20,000 nucleotides of DNA from Chara braunii. Its lineage: Eukaryota > Streptophyta > Charophyceae > Charales > Characeae. Of the stretch, positions 1-10,236 are shown piece after piece. The position numbers and the translations under genes were made by a program. Location: the NCBI GenBank assembly GCA_003427395.1, contig BFEA01000055.1, positions 2,304,621 to 2,324,620 of the forward strand, written 5' to 3'. Below the pieces are notes generated by a model. The model searched no databases and was not told the DNA's origin. It was given only the letters and a program-made list of their open reading frames with translations. Position 1 is the first letter of the stretch, and each line of letters starts with the position of its first letter.

Positions 1-3000
1 GCGGTCGAACATCAAGGGGTTTGACTTTGACGGCTGCCACGGACTATAACGTCCAACTATAAAAACTCCAAAGAGCAAAAGATAAGGAATAGGCCAAAGG
101 TTCCCTGCCTAGTAAACAAAATCATAGCCCTTGGATACCTTCCCTTTTTCGCGCGGTGTTGGCGGGCCATAGCAATCTCTGACATTCGCCCATATGTGTC
201 GGTCCGTTTGTAATCCCATAACTCTTTACACACTAGGGTGGCAAAACGTCGCGCGTGAGATTTTAATATAAAGTCGCGCAGCCGAGGGCCTATCTCATAC
301 CAACGTGCAATGCAGGCGTACGCATGCAGTCGCAACGATGGCGTACTATGTAGTGTCCATAATCAAGCAGTCCCTCGTGGATCCGAGTACCGCTTATGAC
401 ACTCAAGTGTCAGACTCGAAGTGTCGTGAGGGTCTGATTCTTCACGACATTGCACGGCTGAAGGAATAGTCGTGCAGCCGCCACGAGATCTCCGGCCTTT
501 GGTCTGAGCGTCTCGGTAGGCAAGGCAAATAGGCTCTGCGCGAGGGAAAACACCTTCCTTGCAGAGCCTAGGGCTTGGGATGTCCTGGAGAAGGACCTCG
601 AATCCCGGCCCCGGACCAACGTCCGACTAAGAAAAATCCTTAAGAAGTAAAACCAATAAAAGGAAGGACCTTCCCTTTGCCTTTTAGTCTTAACCCCTGA
701 GCAGGCTTTTAGTACGGGGGTCCTTTAGCCAATGCAAGTATTCATCCTAAGTATACTCATATATATGCATATATATAACAGGGGGAAGTGTGTAACGATC
801 ACTTCTCACAGTTTCATTGGGGTCCCTCACAGCTATATGTATATATCTGGTCGCAGGCAACCACATCCAGATTTTGATTCATAGCACATACCTGCGAATC
901 ACATCAATGAGTCAATCAACAGCCCACGCACTACACAGAGTCAACCCCAACCATCTTCAACACTCATACCCTTCGCTTTAGCCATGCAAACCGCAACCTC
1001 CTGTCCAACCACACCTTAATTAAATACACAGTACCTTTGTTAAATGACCATTCAATAAAAGTCCGTGTGAAACCTTAATGAAACAATAAAAATTGCCAGG
1101 GCTAAAGCCTTTTAGGTTGAGTGTGGAGGGTGAGTTGGAATTGAGTCGTAAACCGACGGATCGACAACCGACCTGTTATCAGTGATAATAAATAATGATT
1201 CTCAAGGAATCAAGCTGAATCCAGTCCTGACCTTGAATCAAACAACCCAAAGGACCTGTGACACAAGATAGGTCAAATGCTCAGGCTAAATCATCAGCAT
1301 ATGGGGGATAAAACCTCCATAACACACCTCCTTATAATACTCTCTAGCGCCACCTGTCGAAAATAATCTAACTCCTCTAAAAACAGGAAAATTTCGGCAG
1401 CGCTTCCCGTAGGAAAAGTGCCCTCTCAGAATTTATATAAGCCCAAATATGAAATTAGAAATAACCTTTGACTTGTCAAAGTTCAACCTGTCTAGATTTC
1501 AAATATGGCTTAATAAAATTATGGGAAGCCTCCTTTTCTAAAGGAAGTGTTTCCCAAAATTTTGCTAATTTAGGGAGTTAGACGAAATAGGACTTTGGAG
1601 AGTCAAGGGTTATTTCTGATTTCATATTTGGGCTTATATAAATTCTGAGAGTGTATTTTTCCTACGGGAAGCGCTGCCGAAATTTTCCTGTTTTCAAAGG
1701 AGTTATATTATTTTCGACAGGTGGCGCTATAGAGTATTATAAGGAGGTGTGCTATGAAGGTTTTATCCCCCATATGCTGATGATTTAGCCTGGGCATTTG
1801 ACCTATCTTGTGTTACAGGTCCTTTGGGTTGTTTGATTCAAGGTCAGGACTAGATTCAGCTTGATTCCTTGAGGATCATTATTTCTTATCACTGATAACA
1901 GGTCGGTTGCCGATCCGTCGGTTTACGACTCAATTCCAACTCACCCTCCACACTCAACCTAAAAGGCTTTAGCCCTGGTAATTTTCATTGTTTCATTAAG
2001 GTTTCACATGAAATTTTATTGAATGGTCATTTAACAAAGGTACTGCGTATTTAATTAAGGTGTGGTTGGACAGGAGGTTGGGGTTTGCATGGCTAAAGCA
2101 AGGGGTATGAGTGTTGAAGATCGTTGGGGTTGACTCCGTGTAGTGCGTGGGCTGTTGATTGACTCGTTGATGTGATTTGCAGGTATGTGCTATGAATCAG
2201 ACTCTGGATGTGGTTGCCTGCGATCACATATACACGTATGGCTGTGAGGGACCCCAATGAGACTGTGAGAAGTGATCGTCACACACTTCCCCCTGCTATA
2301 TATGCATATATATGAGTATACTTGGGATGAATACTTGCATTGGTTAAAGGGCCCCCGTACTAAAAGCCTGCTCAGGGGTTAAGACTAAAAGGCATAGGGA
2401 AGGTCATTCCTTTTATTGGTTTTACATCTTAGGGATTTTTCTTAGTCGGACGTTGGTCCGGGGCCGGGATTCGAGGTCCTTGTCTAGGACATCCCAAGCC
2501 CTACGCTCTGCAAGGAAGGGTTTTCCCTCACGCAGAGCCTATTTGCCTTGCTTACCGAGACGCTCAGACCAAAGGTCGAAGGTCTCGTGGCGGCTGCACG
2601 ACTATTCCTTCAGCCGTGCAATGTCGTGAAGAATCAGACCCCCACGACACTTCGAGTCTGACACTTGAGTGTCATAAGCGGTACTCGGATCCATGAGGGA
2701 TTGTTTGATTATGGGCACTACATATTACGCCATCGTTGCGACCGCATGCGTACGCCTGCATTGCAGGTTGGTATCAGATAGGCTCTCGGCTGCGCGACTT
2801 TATAATCTCGCGTGCGACGTTTTGCCACCCTAGTGTGTAAAGAGTTATGGGATTACAAAGGGACCGACATATATGGGCGAATGTCTGAGATTGCTATGGG
2901 CCGCCAATGCCGCACGAAGAAGGGAAGGTACCCCAGGGCTATGATTTTGTTTACTAGGCATGGAACCTTCGGCCTATTCCTTATCTTTTGCTCTTTGGAG

Positions 3001-3065
3001 TTTTTATAGTTGGACGTTATAGTCCGTGGCAGCCGTCAAAGTCAAACCCCTTGATGTTCGACCGC
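1..3065. repeat. Giant inverted repeat (palindrome) inside the 5' LTR
   Basis: The left arm (1 to about 1530) is the reverse complement of the right arm (about 1540 to 3065). The outermost 60 bases match 60/60 and the next 60 match 58/60. Matching continues to a centre near 1531-1545, where a short TCCTT...AAGGA palindrome sits with almost no spacer. Because pairing is perfect right up to base 1, the palindrome almost certainly continues left of the window. Both arms carry the same landmarks in mirror image, including a TATATAAA box about 100 bases from the centre and a TATATGCATATATA stretch. Confidence 0.92.
1432..1642. promoter_or_regulatory. Mirror-image TATA boxes flanking the palindrome centre
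   Basis: TATATAAA reads on the plus strand at 1635-1642 and on the minus strand at 1432-1439, with matching flanks (GGGCT before, TTCTGAGAG after). In the palindromic LTR each arm would therefore carry an outward-directed core promoter. Only the plus-strand one would drive the gag-pol RNA. No transcription start can be read from sequence, and the assignment rests on the TATA match and its symmetric location. The 3' LTR lacks this segment. Confidence 0.35.
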
Positions 3066-3365
3066 CACGACAGCTTAAAGCTGTCTACTCAACCCCTCTG
3101 CACAGGGTGCAGAAGAGGGTGTGATCTTCAACCACGCATGGCGGTTGTCCAGCGTCGAGAGATTAACCCTCGAGGCGCGTGTGAGCCGACACTTGAGTAT
3201 CGAACGCGACCGTCGCGATTAACGGGGACCGCGTGAGTATGGGTACCACATAGTACGCCTTCATTGCGACTGCTTGCGCACGTCTGCATTGCGAGTCGAT
3301 ACGCGATAGCCCTACGTACGCGCGATTTAATATTAAGTCTCGCGCGCGATGCCTATCCGATTTCC
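2655..3365 (+). repeat. Ancient direct duplication inside the LTR arm
   Basis: Two diverged copies of one unit lie about 530 bases apart. The copy near 2659-2830 and the copy near 3187-3360 both read GACACTTGAGT, then ATGGG-ACCACAT-like sequence, then TACGCC-TC-TTGCGAC, GCGTACGCCTGCATTGC-like sequence, a GATAG motif, an AT-rich stretch and a GCGCGCGA-like block. The translated shadows of both are also recognisably alike. The same pair recurs in the other arms. The similarity is far lower than between the LTR copies, so this duplication is much older than the insertion. Confidence 0.55.
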
Positions 3366-3926
3366 GTATCGGGAAGTTACGGGACGGCTACCGAGGGGCT
3401 AAGAGCGTTGTCGCGTTGTTTATGTTGTATTTCGTATGTGTGTGTGTGGGTTTTATTTTTGTGTTCGTAACGTGTTGTGCGCGTGGTGTGTGGGATGCGT
3501 CCTAGTTGACCGACGACGAACCGCGCTTGGGACTTCAGCGCCCCATGATGCCGGTTCGCGTGCGGGTCCGATAGAGGCGTATTACTGCGCGTACCCCCTA
3601 TGCTACAACGAACGAGAAACGCCCTCGGCTGGTCCACCTCTGCGATTGCAACTGATCAACTTTCGTATTGTGGACTGGTAGCTCGGCGGGGATACGCCCA
3701 CCGAAGGGAGGTGACAGCTCCCGTAAGGTGTAGGTAAGTTGTGCCTCGCGTAGGCCCTATCCTGTCGTAGGGGCTCGCGAGAGGTATGGCTGGTGCACTC
3801 GGCGGAGCGGCCTATGGAAACTCCATGTATATTCGCGACGAAGCATTTAAAACCAACTCCTGCGTGAACCAGCCGGGAGGGTCCCGCGCTGCCCTTGTGC
3901 GGTGCCGCATCGATGCGCTTGATAGG

Positions 3927-3944
3927 TGGCGCCATTGCCGGGGA
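3927..3944 (+). other. Primer binding site (tRNA-Asp type)
   Basis: TGGCGCCATTGCCGGGGA begins two bases after the LTR end. The PBS complementary to the 3' end of plant tRNA-Asp, as known for Athila-type elements, is TGGCGCCGTTGCCGGGGA, so 17 of 18 bases agree. Its position directly downstream of the LTR fixes the element as plus-oriented and sets the 5' LTR boundary. The tRNA match is from memory of the family. Confidence 0.85.
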
Positions 3945-4247
3945 TAGCGGAAAGCCTGTCGTTGTCCCTGGTGGAACGACATCCGGGTATAAGAAGTGAA
4001 TGAGAAAAGGCATAAAGGAATGATGAGAAGGTGAGGAGAAAAATAAGGAGTGACTAAGTGTAGATGAGAAAGTTTACCTGCCCAAGTTAGGGAAAATTAT
4101 GAGGGGCAACTGTGCTAGTATTGAGTAAAGTACGTAGTAAGAGTTAGGTAAAGCGGGTGGAATAGACCGGTCAAGGTGTAATGTTGAATAAGGAAATGTG
4201 CTTGTTTTTTCTCTTATCAGGGAGCTTGAAAAGAAGAGGCTGTCAAG
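3945..4247 (+). other. 5' leader with a likely intron (4031-4220)
   Basis: This is the untranslated stretch between the PBS and the gag ATG. A small hairpin (GTCGTT at 3958-3963 with AACGAC at 3975-3980) lies just after the PBS and could serve in packaging or dimerisation. AAG|GTGAGG at 4028-4036 fits a 5' splice site well. A pyrimidine-rich run ending TTATCAG at 4220 fits a 3' splice site. The 190-base interval is AT-rich and removing it would delete several upstream ATGs, leaving the gag ATG 28 bases after the junction. Splicing is inferred. Confidence 0.45.
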
Positions 4248-5828
4248 ATGCCTGAAACTGGCGGCGCATCGGGTGCTCCCAAGAGAGACCTGACACTCGA
4301 TGACCTCATCGCGGCCATTGACGGGCATGAAAGGAACCCGAGCAATATCCCTAAGGTCGACACGTTTCATTTTTGTGGAGAGAGAGTCTCAGAATGGCTG
4401 GAGCGGGTGGAACAAGCTTTGGTCGGGCGGTCGGACGTTGTGAAGTTTCAACGCATCCTTCAGTATGTCTTATATAGCTACCATCAAGAGGTGAAGAAAG
4501 TTATAGATGCAGCCCAAGGTAGCTGGGAAAGGTTCAAAGAGGGAGTGCAGAGGAAGTACCGTCTGGGAGATGGACTATTGACCACTGCGGACCTTGAAGC
4601 AATGAACAAGGAGGATTTTACGACAATAGGGGCTTTTGTTCAGGAGTTCAAGAAGAGGGCGCGAAAGGTCCATGGGATTTCAGAGGAGGCACATTGCGCC
4701 ATCTTCCTGGGGCTACTCACAGCATCGGAGGCCGTTGAGCTGACGAGACATGGAGGGGGTAGCACCAAACTCACCTGGGCCACCATTGACAGAGGGGTGG
4801 AAGTTGGATGTTTGGACCAGGTGGAGCAACGTCAGGTACGCCTGCAAAGGCAGAAGAGAAAGGAAAGAGATGCGACCGCTTCTGGGACCCCGGGGGTAAC
4901 AAGGATTGTTAAAGACGTATTGGCACAGTTGGGGTATGCGACAGAGCCAGTGGTGCAAAGGAGGGTAGTAACGGCTGTCCAAGTGAAGGGAAAGGAGCCG
5001 GTGATAGAGGAGGCTGTTCAGGAGGAGCTCTGGGAAGAGGAAGAGTCGGTGTTGCAGCGCCTGACGAAGGCCCAACGCAAAGTGCGTAACTTGGCGCAGG
5101 GCGGACAGGGATCAGGAAAAACGGAGGCGCCTCAGGCCTTGACAACTTTAAATGTGGCGGCTCCATCATCTAGTACGGGCCCCTCGCAAGGAGGGGCGCC
5201 CTCCTACGGACAGTGGCCCTGGCCGGTGATTAATGCAATCGTACCATGGGGTAGCCCGCCGCCAGTAGCCGGACCACAAACGAGTATGCGGCCACCCATT
5301 TACCCCGCAGCCCAGGACCAGCCTGTGGCCCCGCCACCGTCACCCGCTCCCAGTTCAGAGGGAAGCGTGGCAGGAGGTGGGAACCAGGGGCAGGGCAACC
5401 AAGGCAACGGAGGGAGGGGTGGAGGAAGGGGGCGAGGCAGGAATGGCGGCGGAAGAGGAGGGCAATGAAATTGTCAAGGTCGAGGAAACCAAGGCCAGCG
5501 AAATCAAGGCCAAGGGTACCAAGGCAAGGGGTATCAAGGCCAGGGGTATCAAGGTTAGGGGGATCAGGGAAGTCAGGGGTATGGGAGACCCCGTTTTGAC
5601 TGGAGGACGGCCATCTGCCTGCATTGTGACCAGCAAGGCCACACCATAAGGTTCTGTAACATAAGACGGGAAGACGAGAGGAGCGGGCTGATCTCCTCCA
5701 CTATGGATGGAAACATTTATGATCAGTTTGGGGAGGCCATTGACAGAAGGCCTGGAGGAGTGAGAGCGGAGGCCCAACGAAGGGCGGCGGCCGGGCCGCC
5801 ACCCCCTGCCACGTTCAGGCTATGGTAG
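4248..5828 (+). pseudogene. gag: gag (capsid/nucleocapsid) ORF, broken by in-frame stops
   Basis: Gag forms the intracellular virus-like particle and packages the element RNA. The reading frame opens at ATG 4248 and runs 406 codons to TGA 5466-5468. It then continues in the same frame through TAG 5556-5558 to TAG 5826-5828. Residues about 35-200 have the helical, Trp-containing make-up of retrotransposon gag (a VSEWLERVEQAL-like segment, then SWERFKEGVQRKYR, then FVQEFKKRARKV). A proline-rich stretch (about 300-365) leads into a Gly/Arg/Asn-rich RGG tail and a QG-rich repeat. The CCHC zinc knuckle (C-X2-C-X4-H-X4-C, codons 5616-5657, residues about 457-470) lies beyond the first two stops, so both stops are mutations. 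Each is one C-to-T change from CGA or CAG. TAG 5826 may be the true gag end. The start is supported by the nearby splice acceptor and the lack of an earlier in-frame alternative. Confidence 0.85.
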
Positions 5829-6308
5829 GAAAAGGAGGAACCACCGATTGGGGTAGAGGAAGTGGGGAGCGACGAGGAAGTGACTCAAGGACCACGTGGA
5901 GGAAGTAGGAGGGAAGAGCCCATAATCATCGAATCGGATGATGAAGACGAGGAAAGAAGGATGGAATCGACATCCGTCTTATTAGGGAAGATGGAGGACC
6001 TACTGAACAAGGTGGGAAGATACCAGCAGAAGTTGGTAGACCTCTGCGACGAAGTGAAGAGATGGAGGTCTAACATCCCCAAGGTGTTCCTCTATGACTC
6101 CGGCCCGGAGTCAGCGCCTGGGCAACCCGGAATAAATGTGGTGGGGTCGTGCCCACAATCGGGAATGATGGGGAGACCCCTCACTCCACAGGCTCGGCTG
6201 GCACATGCAGCACGAACAAGAAGTCAAGGCCAGTGCCAACCAAGAACCTCCGAGAAGGGAGCCCGAATCGGGGAAAAGGAAAGAGGCAGTGGAAGTAGAG
6301 GACGATGA
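5829..6308 (+). pseudogene. gag-pol linker, acidic and coiled-coil-prone
   Basis: This region stays in the gag frame after TAG 5826 and is open to TGA 6306-6308. It is rich in Asp, Glu, Ser and Arg, with an ESDDEDEERR-like acidic patch, then a helical segment (MEDLLNKVGRYQQKLVDL) that could form a coiled coil. The similar acidic/lysine-rich run continues in the +1 frame from about 6205, so the true frame probably changes near 6216-6235. I recognise no enzyme domain. It is best read as the linker between nucleocapsid and protease, translated as part of gag-pol. Whether TAG 5826 and the frame change are programmed recoding or decay cannot be decided from one copy. Confidence 0.55.
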
Positions 6309-7315
6309 TGACGAGGAGGAAGAAGACGAGAGGCTGCGTCGGGAAGAGAATCAGAAAGCGGAGCAGCGGGCGAGGAAAAAGGGGACCGCACCGCCCAAAA
6401 AGAAGAAATACGCGGTTCGGTTGGAAGAGGGATTTGATGTAGAGAAAGTGATTGACCGGCTGCTGAAAGGCCATAATGACCTCATGACCCTGAAGGAAAT
6501 CCTAGCGTCAGCCTCGCGACTCCGCGATGAATTGAAAGGGAGGTTGTCGAGGCGCTTGGTGCCCAACGTCCATCTGGGTAAGATCCTGCCCAAGGAGGCA
6601 GAGTGGGCGGAGTCGGGTACGAAAATGGACTGGAAGTGTGTAGCCTGCGGCACGGTGGACTTAGTGGTGAAAGGCTCCAAGTGGGCAGCAATGGTGGACA
6701 CCGGGGCGAAAATGAACACCATCCGGGGCGGATGCTATCAGATTCGGGCTAGACATAGACCGATCTGACTGCGGTATTTTGCACGGCGCCAGCTGCAAGG
6801 CCGTGTTTTGTGGGACAGCCTCGAATGTACTCATCGAGGTTGGAAAGGTGAAGGTCCGAGCTTGCTTCTTCATCATGTCGGACGTGGACCATGGGATCCT
6901 CCCAGAGAGGTCATTTTTGAGTAGAACAAAAACCGTGATGTTCAACAAGCATGGCGGTACTCTGATCCTCCTCCTATGTGACCCTGCCTGCGGGAATTAT
7001 GAAATAATTACCTGCAGAAATACAGGACCAAGGAGTATAAGGAACCGGCCTAACCCAGGATCCTTCACGATCGAAGAATCGGAGGGCGAGCGCCGAAGGC
7101 TTCGGGCGGAGCCGGAAGGAGAAGAAGAGGTGAAAGCGTTTTCCCTTAGCCTATCGGACGTCGGAAAGGCCATGGATTTGGTCGCCGCACATGAGATGGC
7201 GGATCCGGATGCCATCCAGGCCTTGAGGGAGCAAGTTCTGGAATGCCCCGAGGCTGGGAGATTGGAGCTGGTATATCGTCTTTCGGACGGAAGGAGGAAC
7301 CCCACGTCCGCGTAG
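6205..7315 (+). pseudogene. pol: aspartic protease region, frameshifted
   Basis: Retropepsin cleaves the gag-pol polyprotein. In the first part (6205-6768) a DDDDEEEEDE acidic run and a KKKK patch precede a helical segment. The catalytic loop is MVDTGAKMNTI, with DTGA at codons 6697-6708, the standard single-copy retropepsin active site. Directly after it the frame shifts near 6735-6745. The protein then continues in another frame (about 6745-7315) with a FCGTASNVLIEVG strand segment, then an HGILPERSFL segment in the place of the usual G-LGxxFL flap/helix region. An acidic low-complexity tail follows. A second frame change near 7290-7315 returns to the RT frame. One break falls inside the protease core, so this copy cannot make active protease. 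Confidence 0.75.
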
Positions 7316-8520
7316 GCGCAATTTGTGAGTCGGCCTTTTTTAGGGGACGACTCAAGCAGGGTTCCCAAAGGCGGTACAAGACGGTAGACAAGAAGTGCCG
7401 TCCGGTTCCCATCCTCGTTACAGTGGACGAAGAAACATATTACGAGAAGGAATGAGGGTTGATACGGCGAATGAGGGAGAGTGCTTTAGCAGGATCATGT
7501 CGTATCAACGAAGGGAATGAAGGGGAGTTGATTATAGGGGAGCCCGACTTCCTACTGCCTCACGAACGGACATTGATGGTGGAATTGATGAAAAGGAGGC
7601 ATCGCGCCTATGCATTTAGTGACGAGGAGCGTGGCAGGCTGGATGTGGACAAAATACCTATGATCCGCATCCACACTGTGCCACACGAGCCTTGGAACAT
7701 GAGAAGGGCGCGATATTCTAATCCTGACGAGGAGAAGAAGGTGGTGGATTACCTCGACGGCAAGATACGTACGCACGTCGCCGATTATTCGAGTGGGCCG
7801 TATGCGTCCCCGTGGTTCTGCTTCATCAAACCTAACGGGACACTGCGGTGGGTGCAAGACTTGCAGAGGCTGAATGCGGTAGCCGTGCGGGATGCTGGAG
7901 GACTGCCAAATGCGGATGCTCTGTCAGAATCTTGTGTTGGAAGGCCTATAATCTCATTTATAGACCTTTACTCAGGATATGATCAGTTTCCAGTCTACCC
8001 GCCAGATAGGCCGGTGACGGCTATGCACACGCCACGAGGATCAATCCATATGAACATGGCCCCACAAGGGTGGACCAACGCGGTAGCAATGGTCCAACGG
8101 GCCATGATTCGTGTTATGCAGTCAGTCAGCCCTCATATCACACAGCCATACATCGATGATTTGGCAGTGAAGGGGCCAGCAGTGAAGGAGAGCGACGAAG
8201 TCTCGCCAGGGGTAAGGCGCTTTGTTTGAAAGCACATCCAGGACCTCGATAAGGTCCTGAGCCTGCTCGAGGAGCATAACCTCACAGCGAGCGGGACCAA
8301 ATCCAGACACTGCATGAGGGAAGCGACTATCTTGGGGTTCGTCCGCAACGAAAGGGGCCGAAGGACGGATGTGAAAAAGACGGACAAGATTACTGAGTGG
8401 CCAGTTCCTTTCCACTCAATAATTGATGTCAGGAGCTTCCTTGGTACATGTGGATTTTGGAGGGTCTTCGTCAAGAACTTCGCCGCTAAGACTGAGCACC
8501 TGAGGAAGTTAGTCCGTTAG
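7300..8520 (+). pseudogene. pol: reverse transcriptase, with in-frame stops
   Basis: This RNA-directed DNA polymerase copies the element RNA. The frame is continuous from about 7300 apart from TGA 7453-7455 and TGA 8227-8229, and ends at TAG 8518-8520, after which the same frame continues into RNase H. Visible RT landmarks in order are SPWFCFIKPNGTLRWVQDLQRLN (palm entry, near 7808-7875), FIDLYSGYDQF carrying the motif A aspartate (codon 7963-7965), APQGWTNA (motif B), and YIDD (motif C, 8149-8160). Next come the LGF motif and the thumb/connection with FLGTCGFWRVFVKNF. All catalytic aspartates are retained. TGA 7453 and TGA 8227 are each explainable as CGA-to-TGA. The family is clearly Ty3/Gypsy: RT, RNase H and integrase follow in that order. 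Confidence 0.9.
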
Positions 8521-8556
8521 GATCAAGAGTGGGTTTGGGGTGAAGAGCAAGAAGAA

Positions 8557-10236
8557 GTGATGGCCAGAATAAAGGAGTTTCGAGAGGGAGGGTTGGTATT
8601 AGGGGCGCCTGATTATGATGCCACAGAGACACGACCCTTCATTGTCGAAACAGATGCGGGGCCAACTGCCTCAGGAGGAGTTCTAATTATGACAGACATG
8701 GAAGGAAAGGAAAGACCCTTGCGATTTGAGAGTCGGACTCTCTGTACGACAGAGAGAAACTACTCTCAGTTCAAAATGGAGACCCTTATTGTCCTCCACT
8801 GTCTACGGATCTTCCGGAACTACATCTTCGGCAGGAGGTTTATTTTGAGAGTGGACCCGACCGCCCTGGCCTACTCTCTGAGGAATTACGTTTCATTGGA
8901 TCCGACGGTTGCCAGATGGCTGACGTACATCTGGATGTTTAACTTCGAGTTGGAGCGTATTCCTGGTAGCAAGAACCGGGCGGACGGGCTGAGTCGTATC
9001 AACTGGGATAACCAAGAAGGGGAGGCAGTGGAGAATACGCCCCCAGTTGATGGAATCCTGGATCAGAAGTTAGATGTCCGTCTCCATATCAACAAGTGGT
9101 CGCCACGAGTGCCTAGCTGTGTGGACTATCCTATTTGGCAAGCGCTAAGTGGATACGAAAGGAGGGCAGAGCTAGTCCTCAAACCCTTTGAAGAAGAAGA
9201 TCCTTGGGGAGGTAAGGATGTTCAGTGGATGATGGAGTTGGCGCTGGCCAATTCGCATAGTCTGATGGAAGACATAAGAACGATCGAGGAAGGACCAGGC
9301 CAGGTAGAAGGGCATGAGGATCTGATGGGAGGAATGTATCTCCTCGTCAACACGCTATTGCAGGAAAGCCTCGACCACTCAGGCTCGTTGAACCCGGCAG
9401 GGAATGTGGACGAAGTGCCCGAGAGCCAAGACGACGAGTTCGAGAAGGGGGAGATTAAGGAGGCCTTTCGCGCAGAAGAATATCATGGGATCTACCTGGA
9501 GCTGGGCCTTCTCTTGTCTTGCGAGATGCGGCTAAGGGATGCAAGCGATAGGACTCAGAGGATGCTGCAGCGCTACTTAGTGCGAGATGGTCACCTTTTC
9601 GTAAGAAGAGAAGTGGGGAATCCCAGGAGAGTCGTCTGCGGTAGGAACCGCCAGATTGACGTCGTAGCAGCACTTCATGATGGCATTGCAGGAGGGCATC
9701 GAGGGGTACAAGCCACATATGCTAAGATAAGTGAGTTGTACTACTGGGATGGGATGATGGACATGGTCGGGAAATTTTGTCGATCCTGCGTACCCTGCCA
9801 GGAGAGATCCCGTTTGAGGCAAGGAGAGCCGCTACATCCAAGGCTAGAGCGAGAGGTGGGGGCTGTAGTGCATCTTGATCTACTTTTCATGCCGCTTGGG
9901 GATCAGGGCTATACCTATATCTTCGATGCGCGCGATAACCTGTCTGGGTTCGTGGACGGGCGTGCTATTCGCACAAAGACCGGGTTAGTCCTGGTGAGCT
10001 GCATCGAGGAGTACTATCTGCGCTATCCTTTCGTCAGGAAATTCGTAATGGACAGGGGATCGGAGTTTACCTACCAAGAGGTGCAAGAATTATTATCAAG
10101 GTATGGTATAGCAGCCAACTATACCACGGTCGCGCACCCCAGGCAAATGCTCCCGTGGAGAGAGGACACAGTACCATTACGAGTCTCCTGGCTAAGTGGA
10201 CCGAAGGGAGACCTAATCAATGGCCAAGGTACCTAA
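8557..10236 (+). pseudogene. pol: RNase H and integrase N-terminal and core parts
   Basis: This 559-codon open stretch is the same frame as the RT; the GTG at 8557 is not a real start. Residues about 28-150 are RNase H: FIVETDAGPTASGGVL holds the first aspartate (codon 8653), followed by ERNYSQFKMETL and a VDPTALAYSL segment. The end is marked by RIPGSKNRADGLSRI. After a variable linker, the integrase HHCC zinc finger has His at codons 9676 and 9697 and Cys at 9787 and 9796. The catalytic core has Asp in HLDLLF (9877) and Asp in VMDRGSEF (10051). The frame is lost at a C run (10137-10140), where one base appears to be missing, so residues after about 528 of this stretch are out of frame. Confidence 0.9.

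Larger units (their letters stand above)
1..3924 (+). repeat. 5' LTR of the Gypsy element, left end outside the window; palindromic
   Basis: The right boundary is seen directly: 3066-3924 matches 18089-18946, and the two copies diverge exactly after the terminal TA/CA dinucleotide, where the PBS starts at 3927 in this copy. The same sequence occurs inverted at 16482-17345. Positions 1-60 are identical to 17345-17404 and to the reverse complement of 3006-3065. By comparison with the 3' LTR, the 5' LTR should begin about 890 bases left of the window, giving roughly 4.8 kb in total. No credible coding region is present; the short ORFs here recur only because the repeat recurs. The terminal dinucleotide is TA here, where the other copies have CA. 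Confidence 0.75.

Noticed and set aside
57-335. Short ORFs in the LTR arms (also near 2812, 2988, 3264, 16937, 17174, 17490, 18011 and 18287) that look mutually conserved
   Set aside because: They recur only because the LTR arms recur. They differ by frameshifts between copies, lie on both strands and have no domain character.
2769-2780. TGGTATCAGATA, resembling a tRNA-iMet primer binding site
   Set aside because: It lies in the middle of the LTR arm, recurs with the arm, and no LTR boundary is next to it. The tRNA-Asp-type site at 3927 is at a proven LTR boundary.
3430-3475. GT-rich run as a telomere-like or functional microsatellite
   Set aside because: It is short, imperfect and simply part of the LTR, recurring in each arm.
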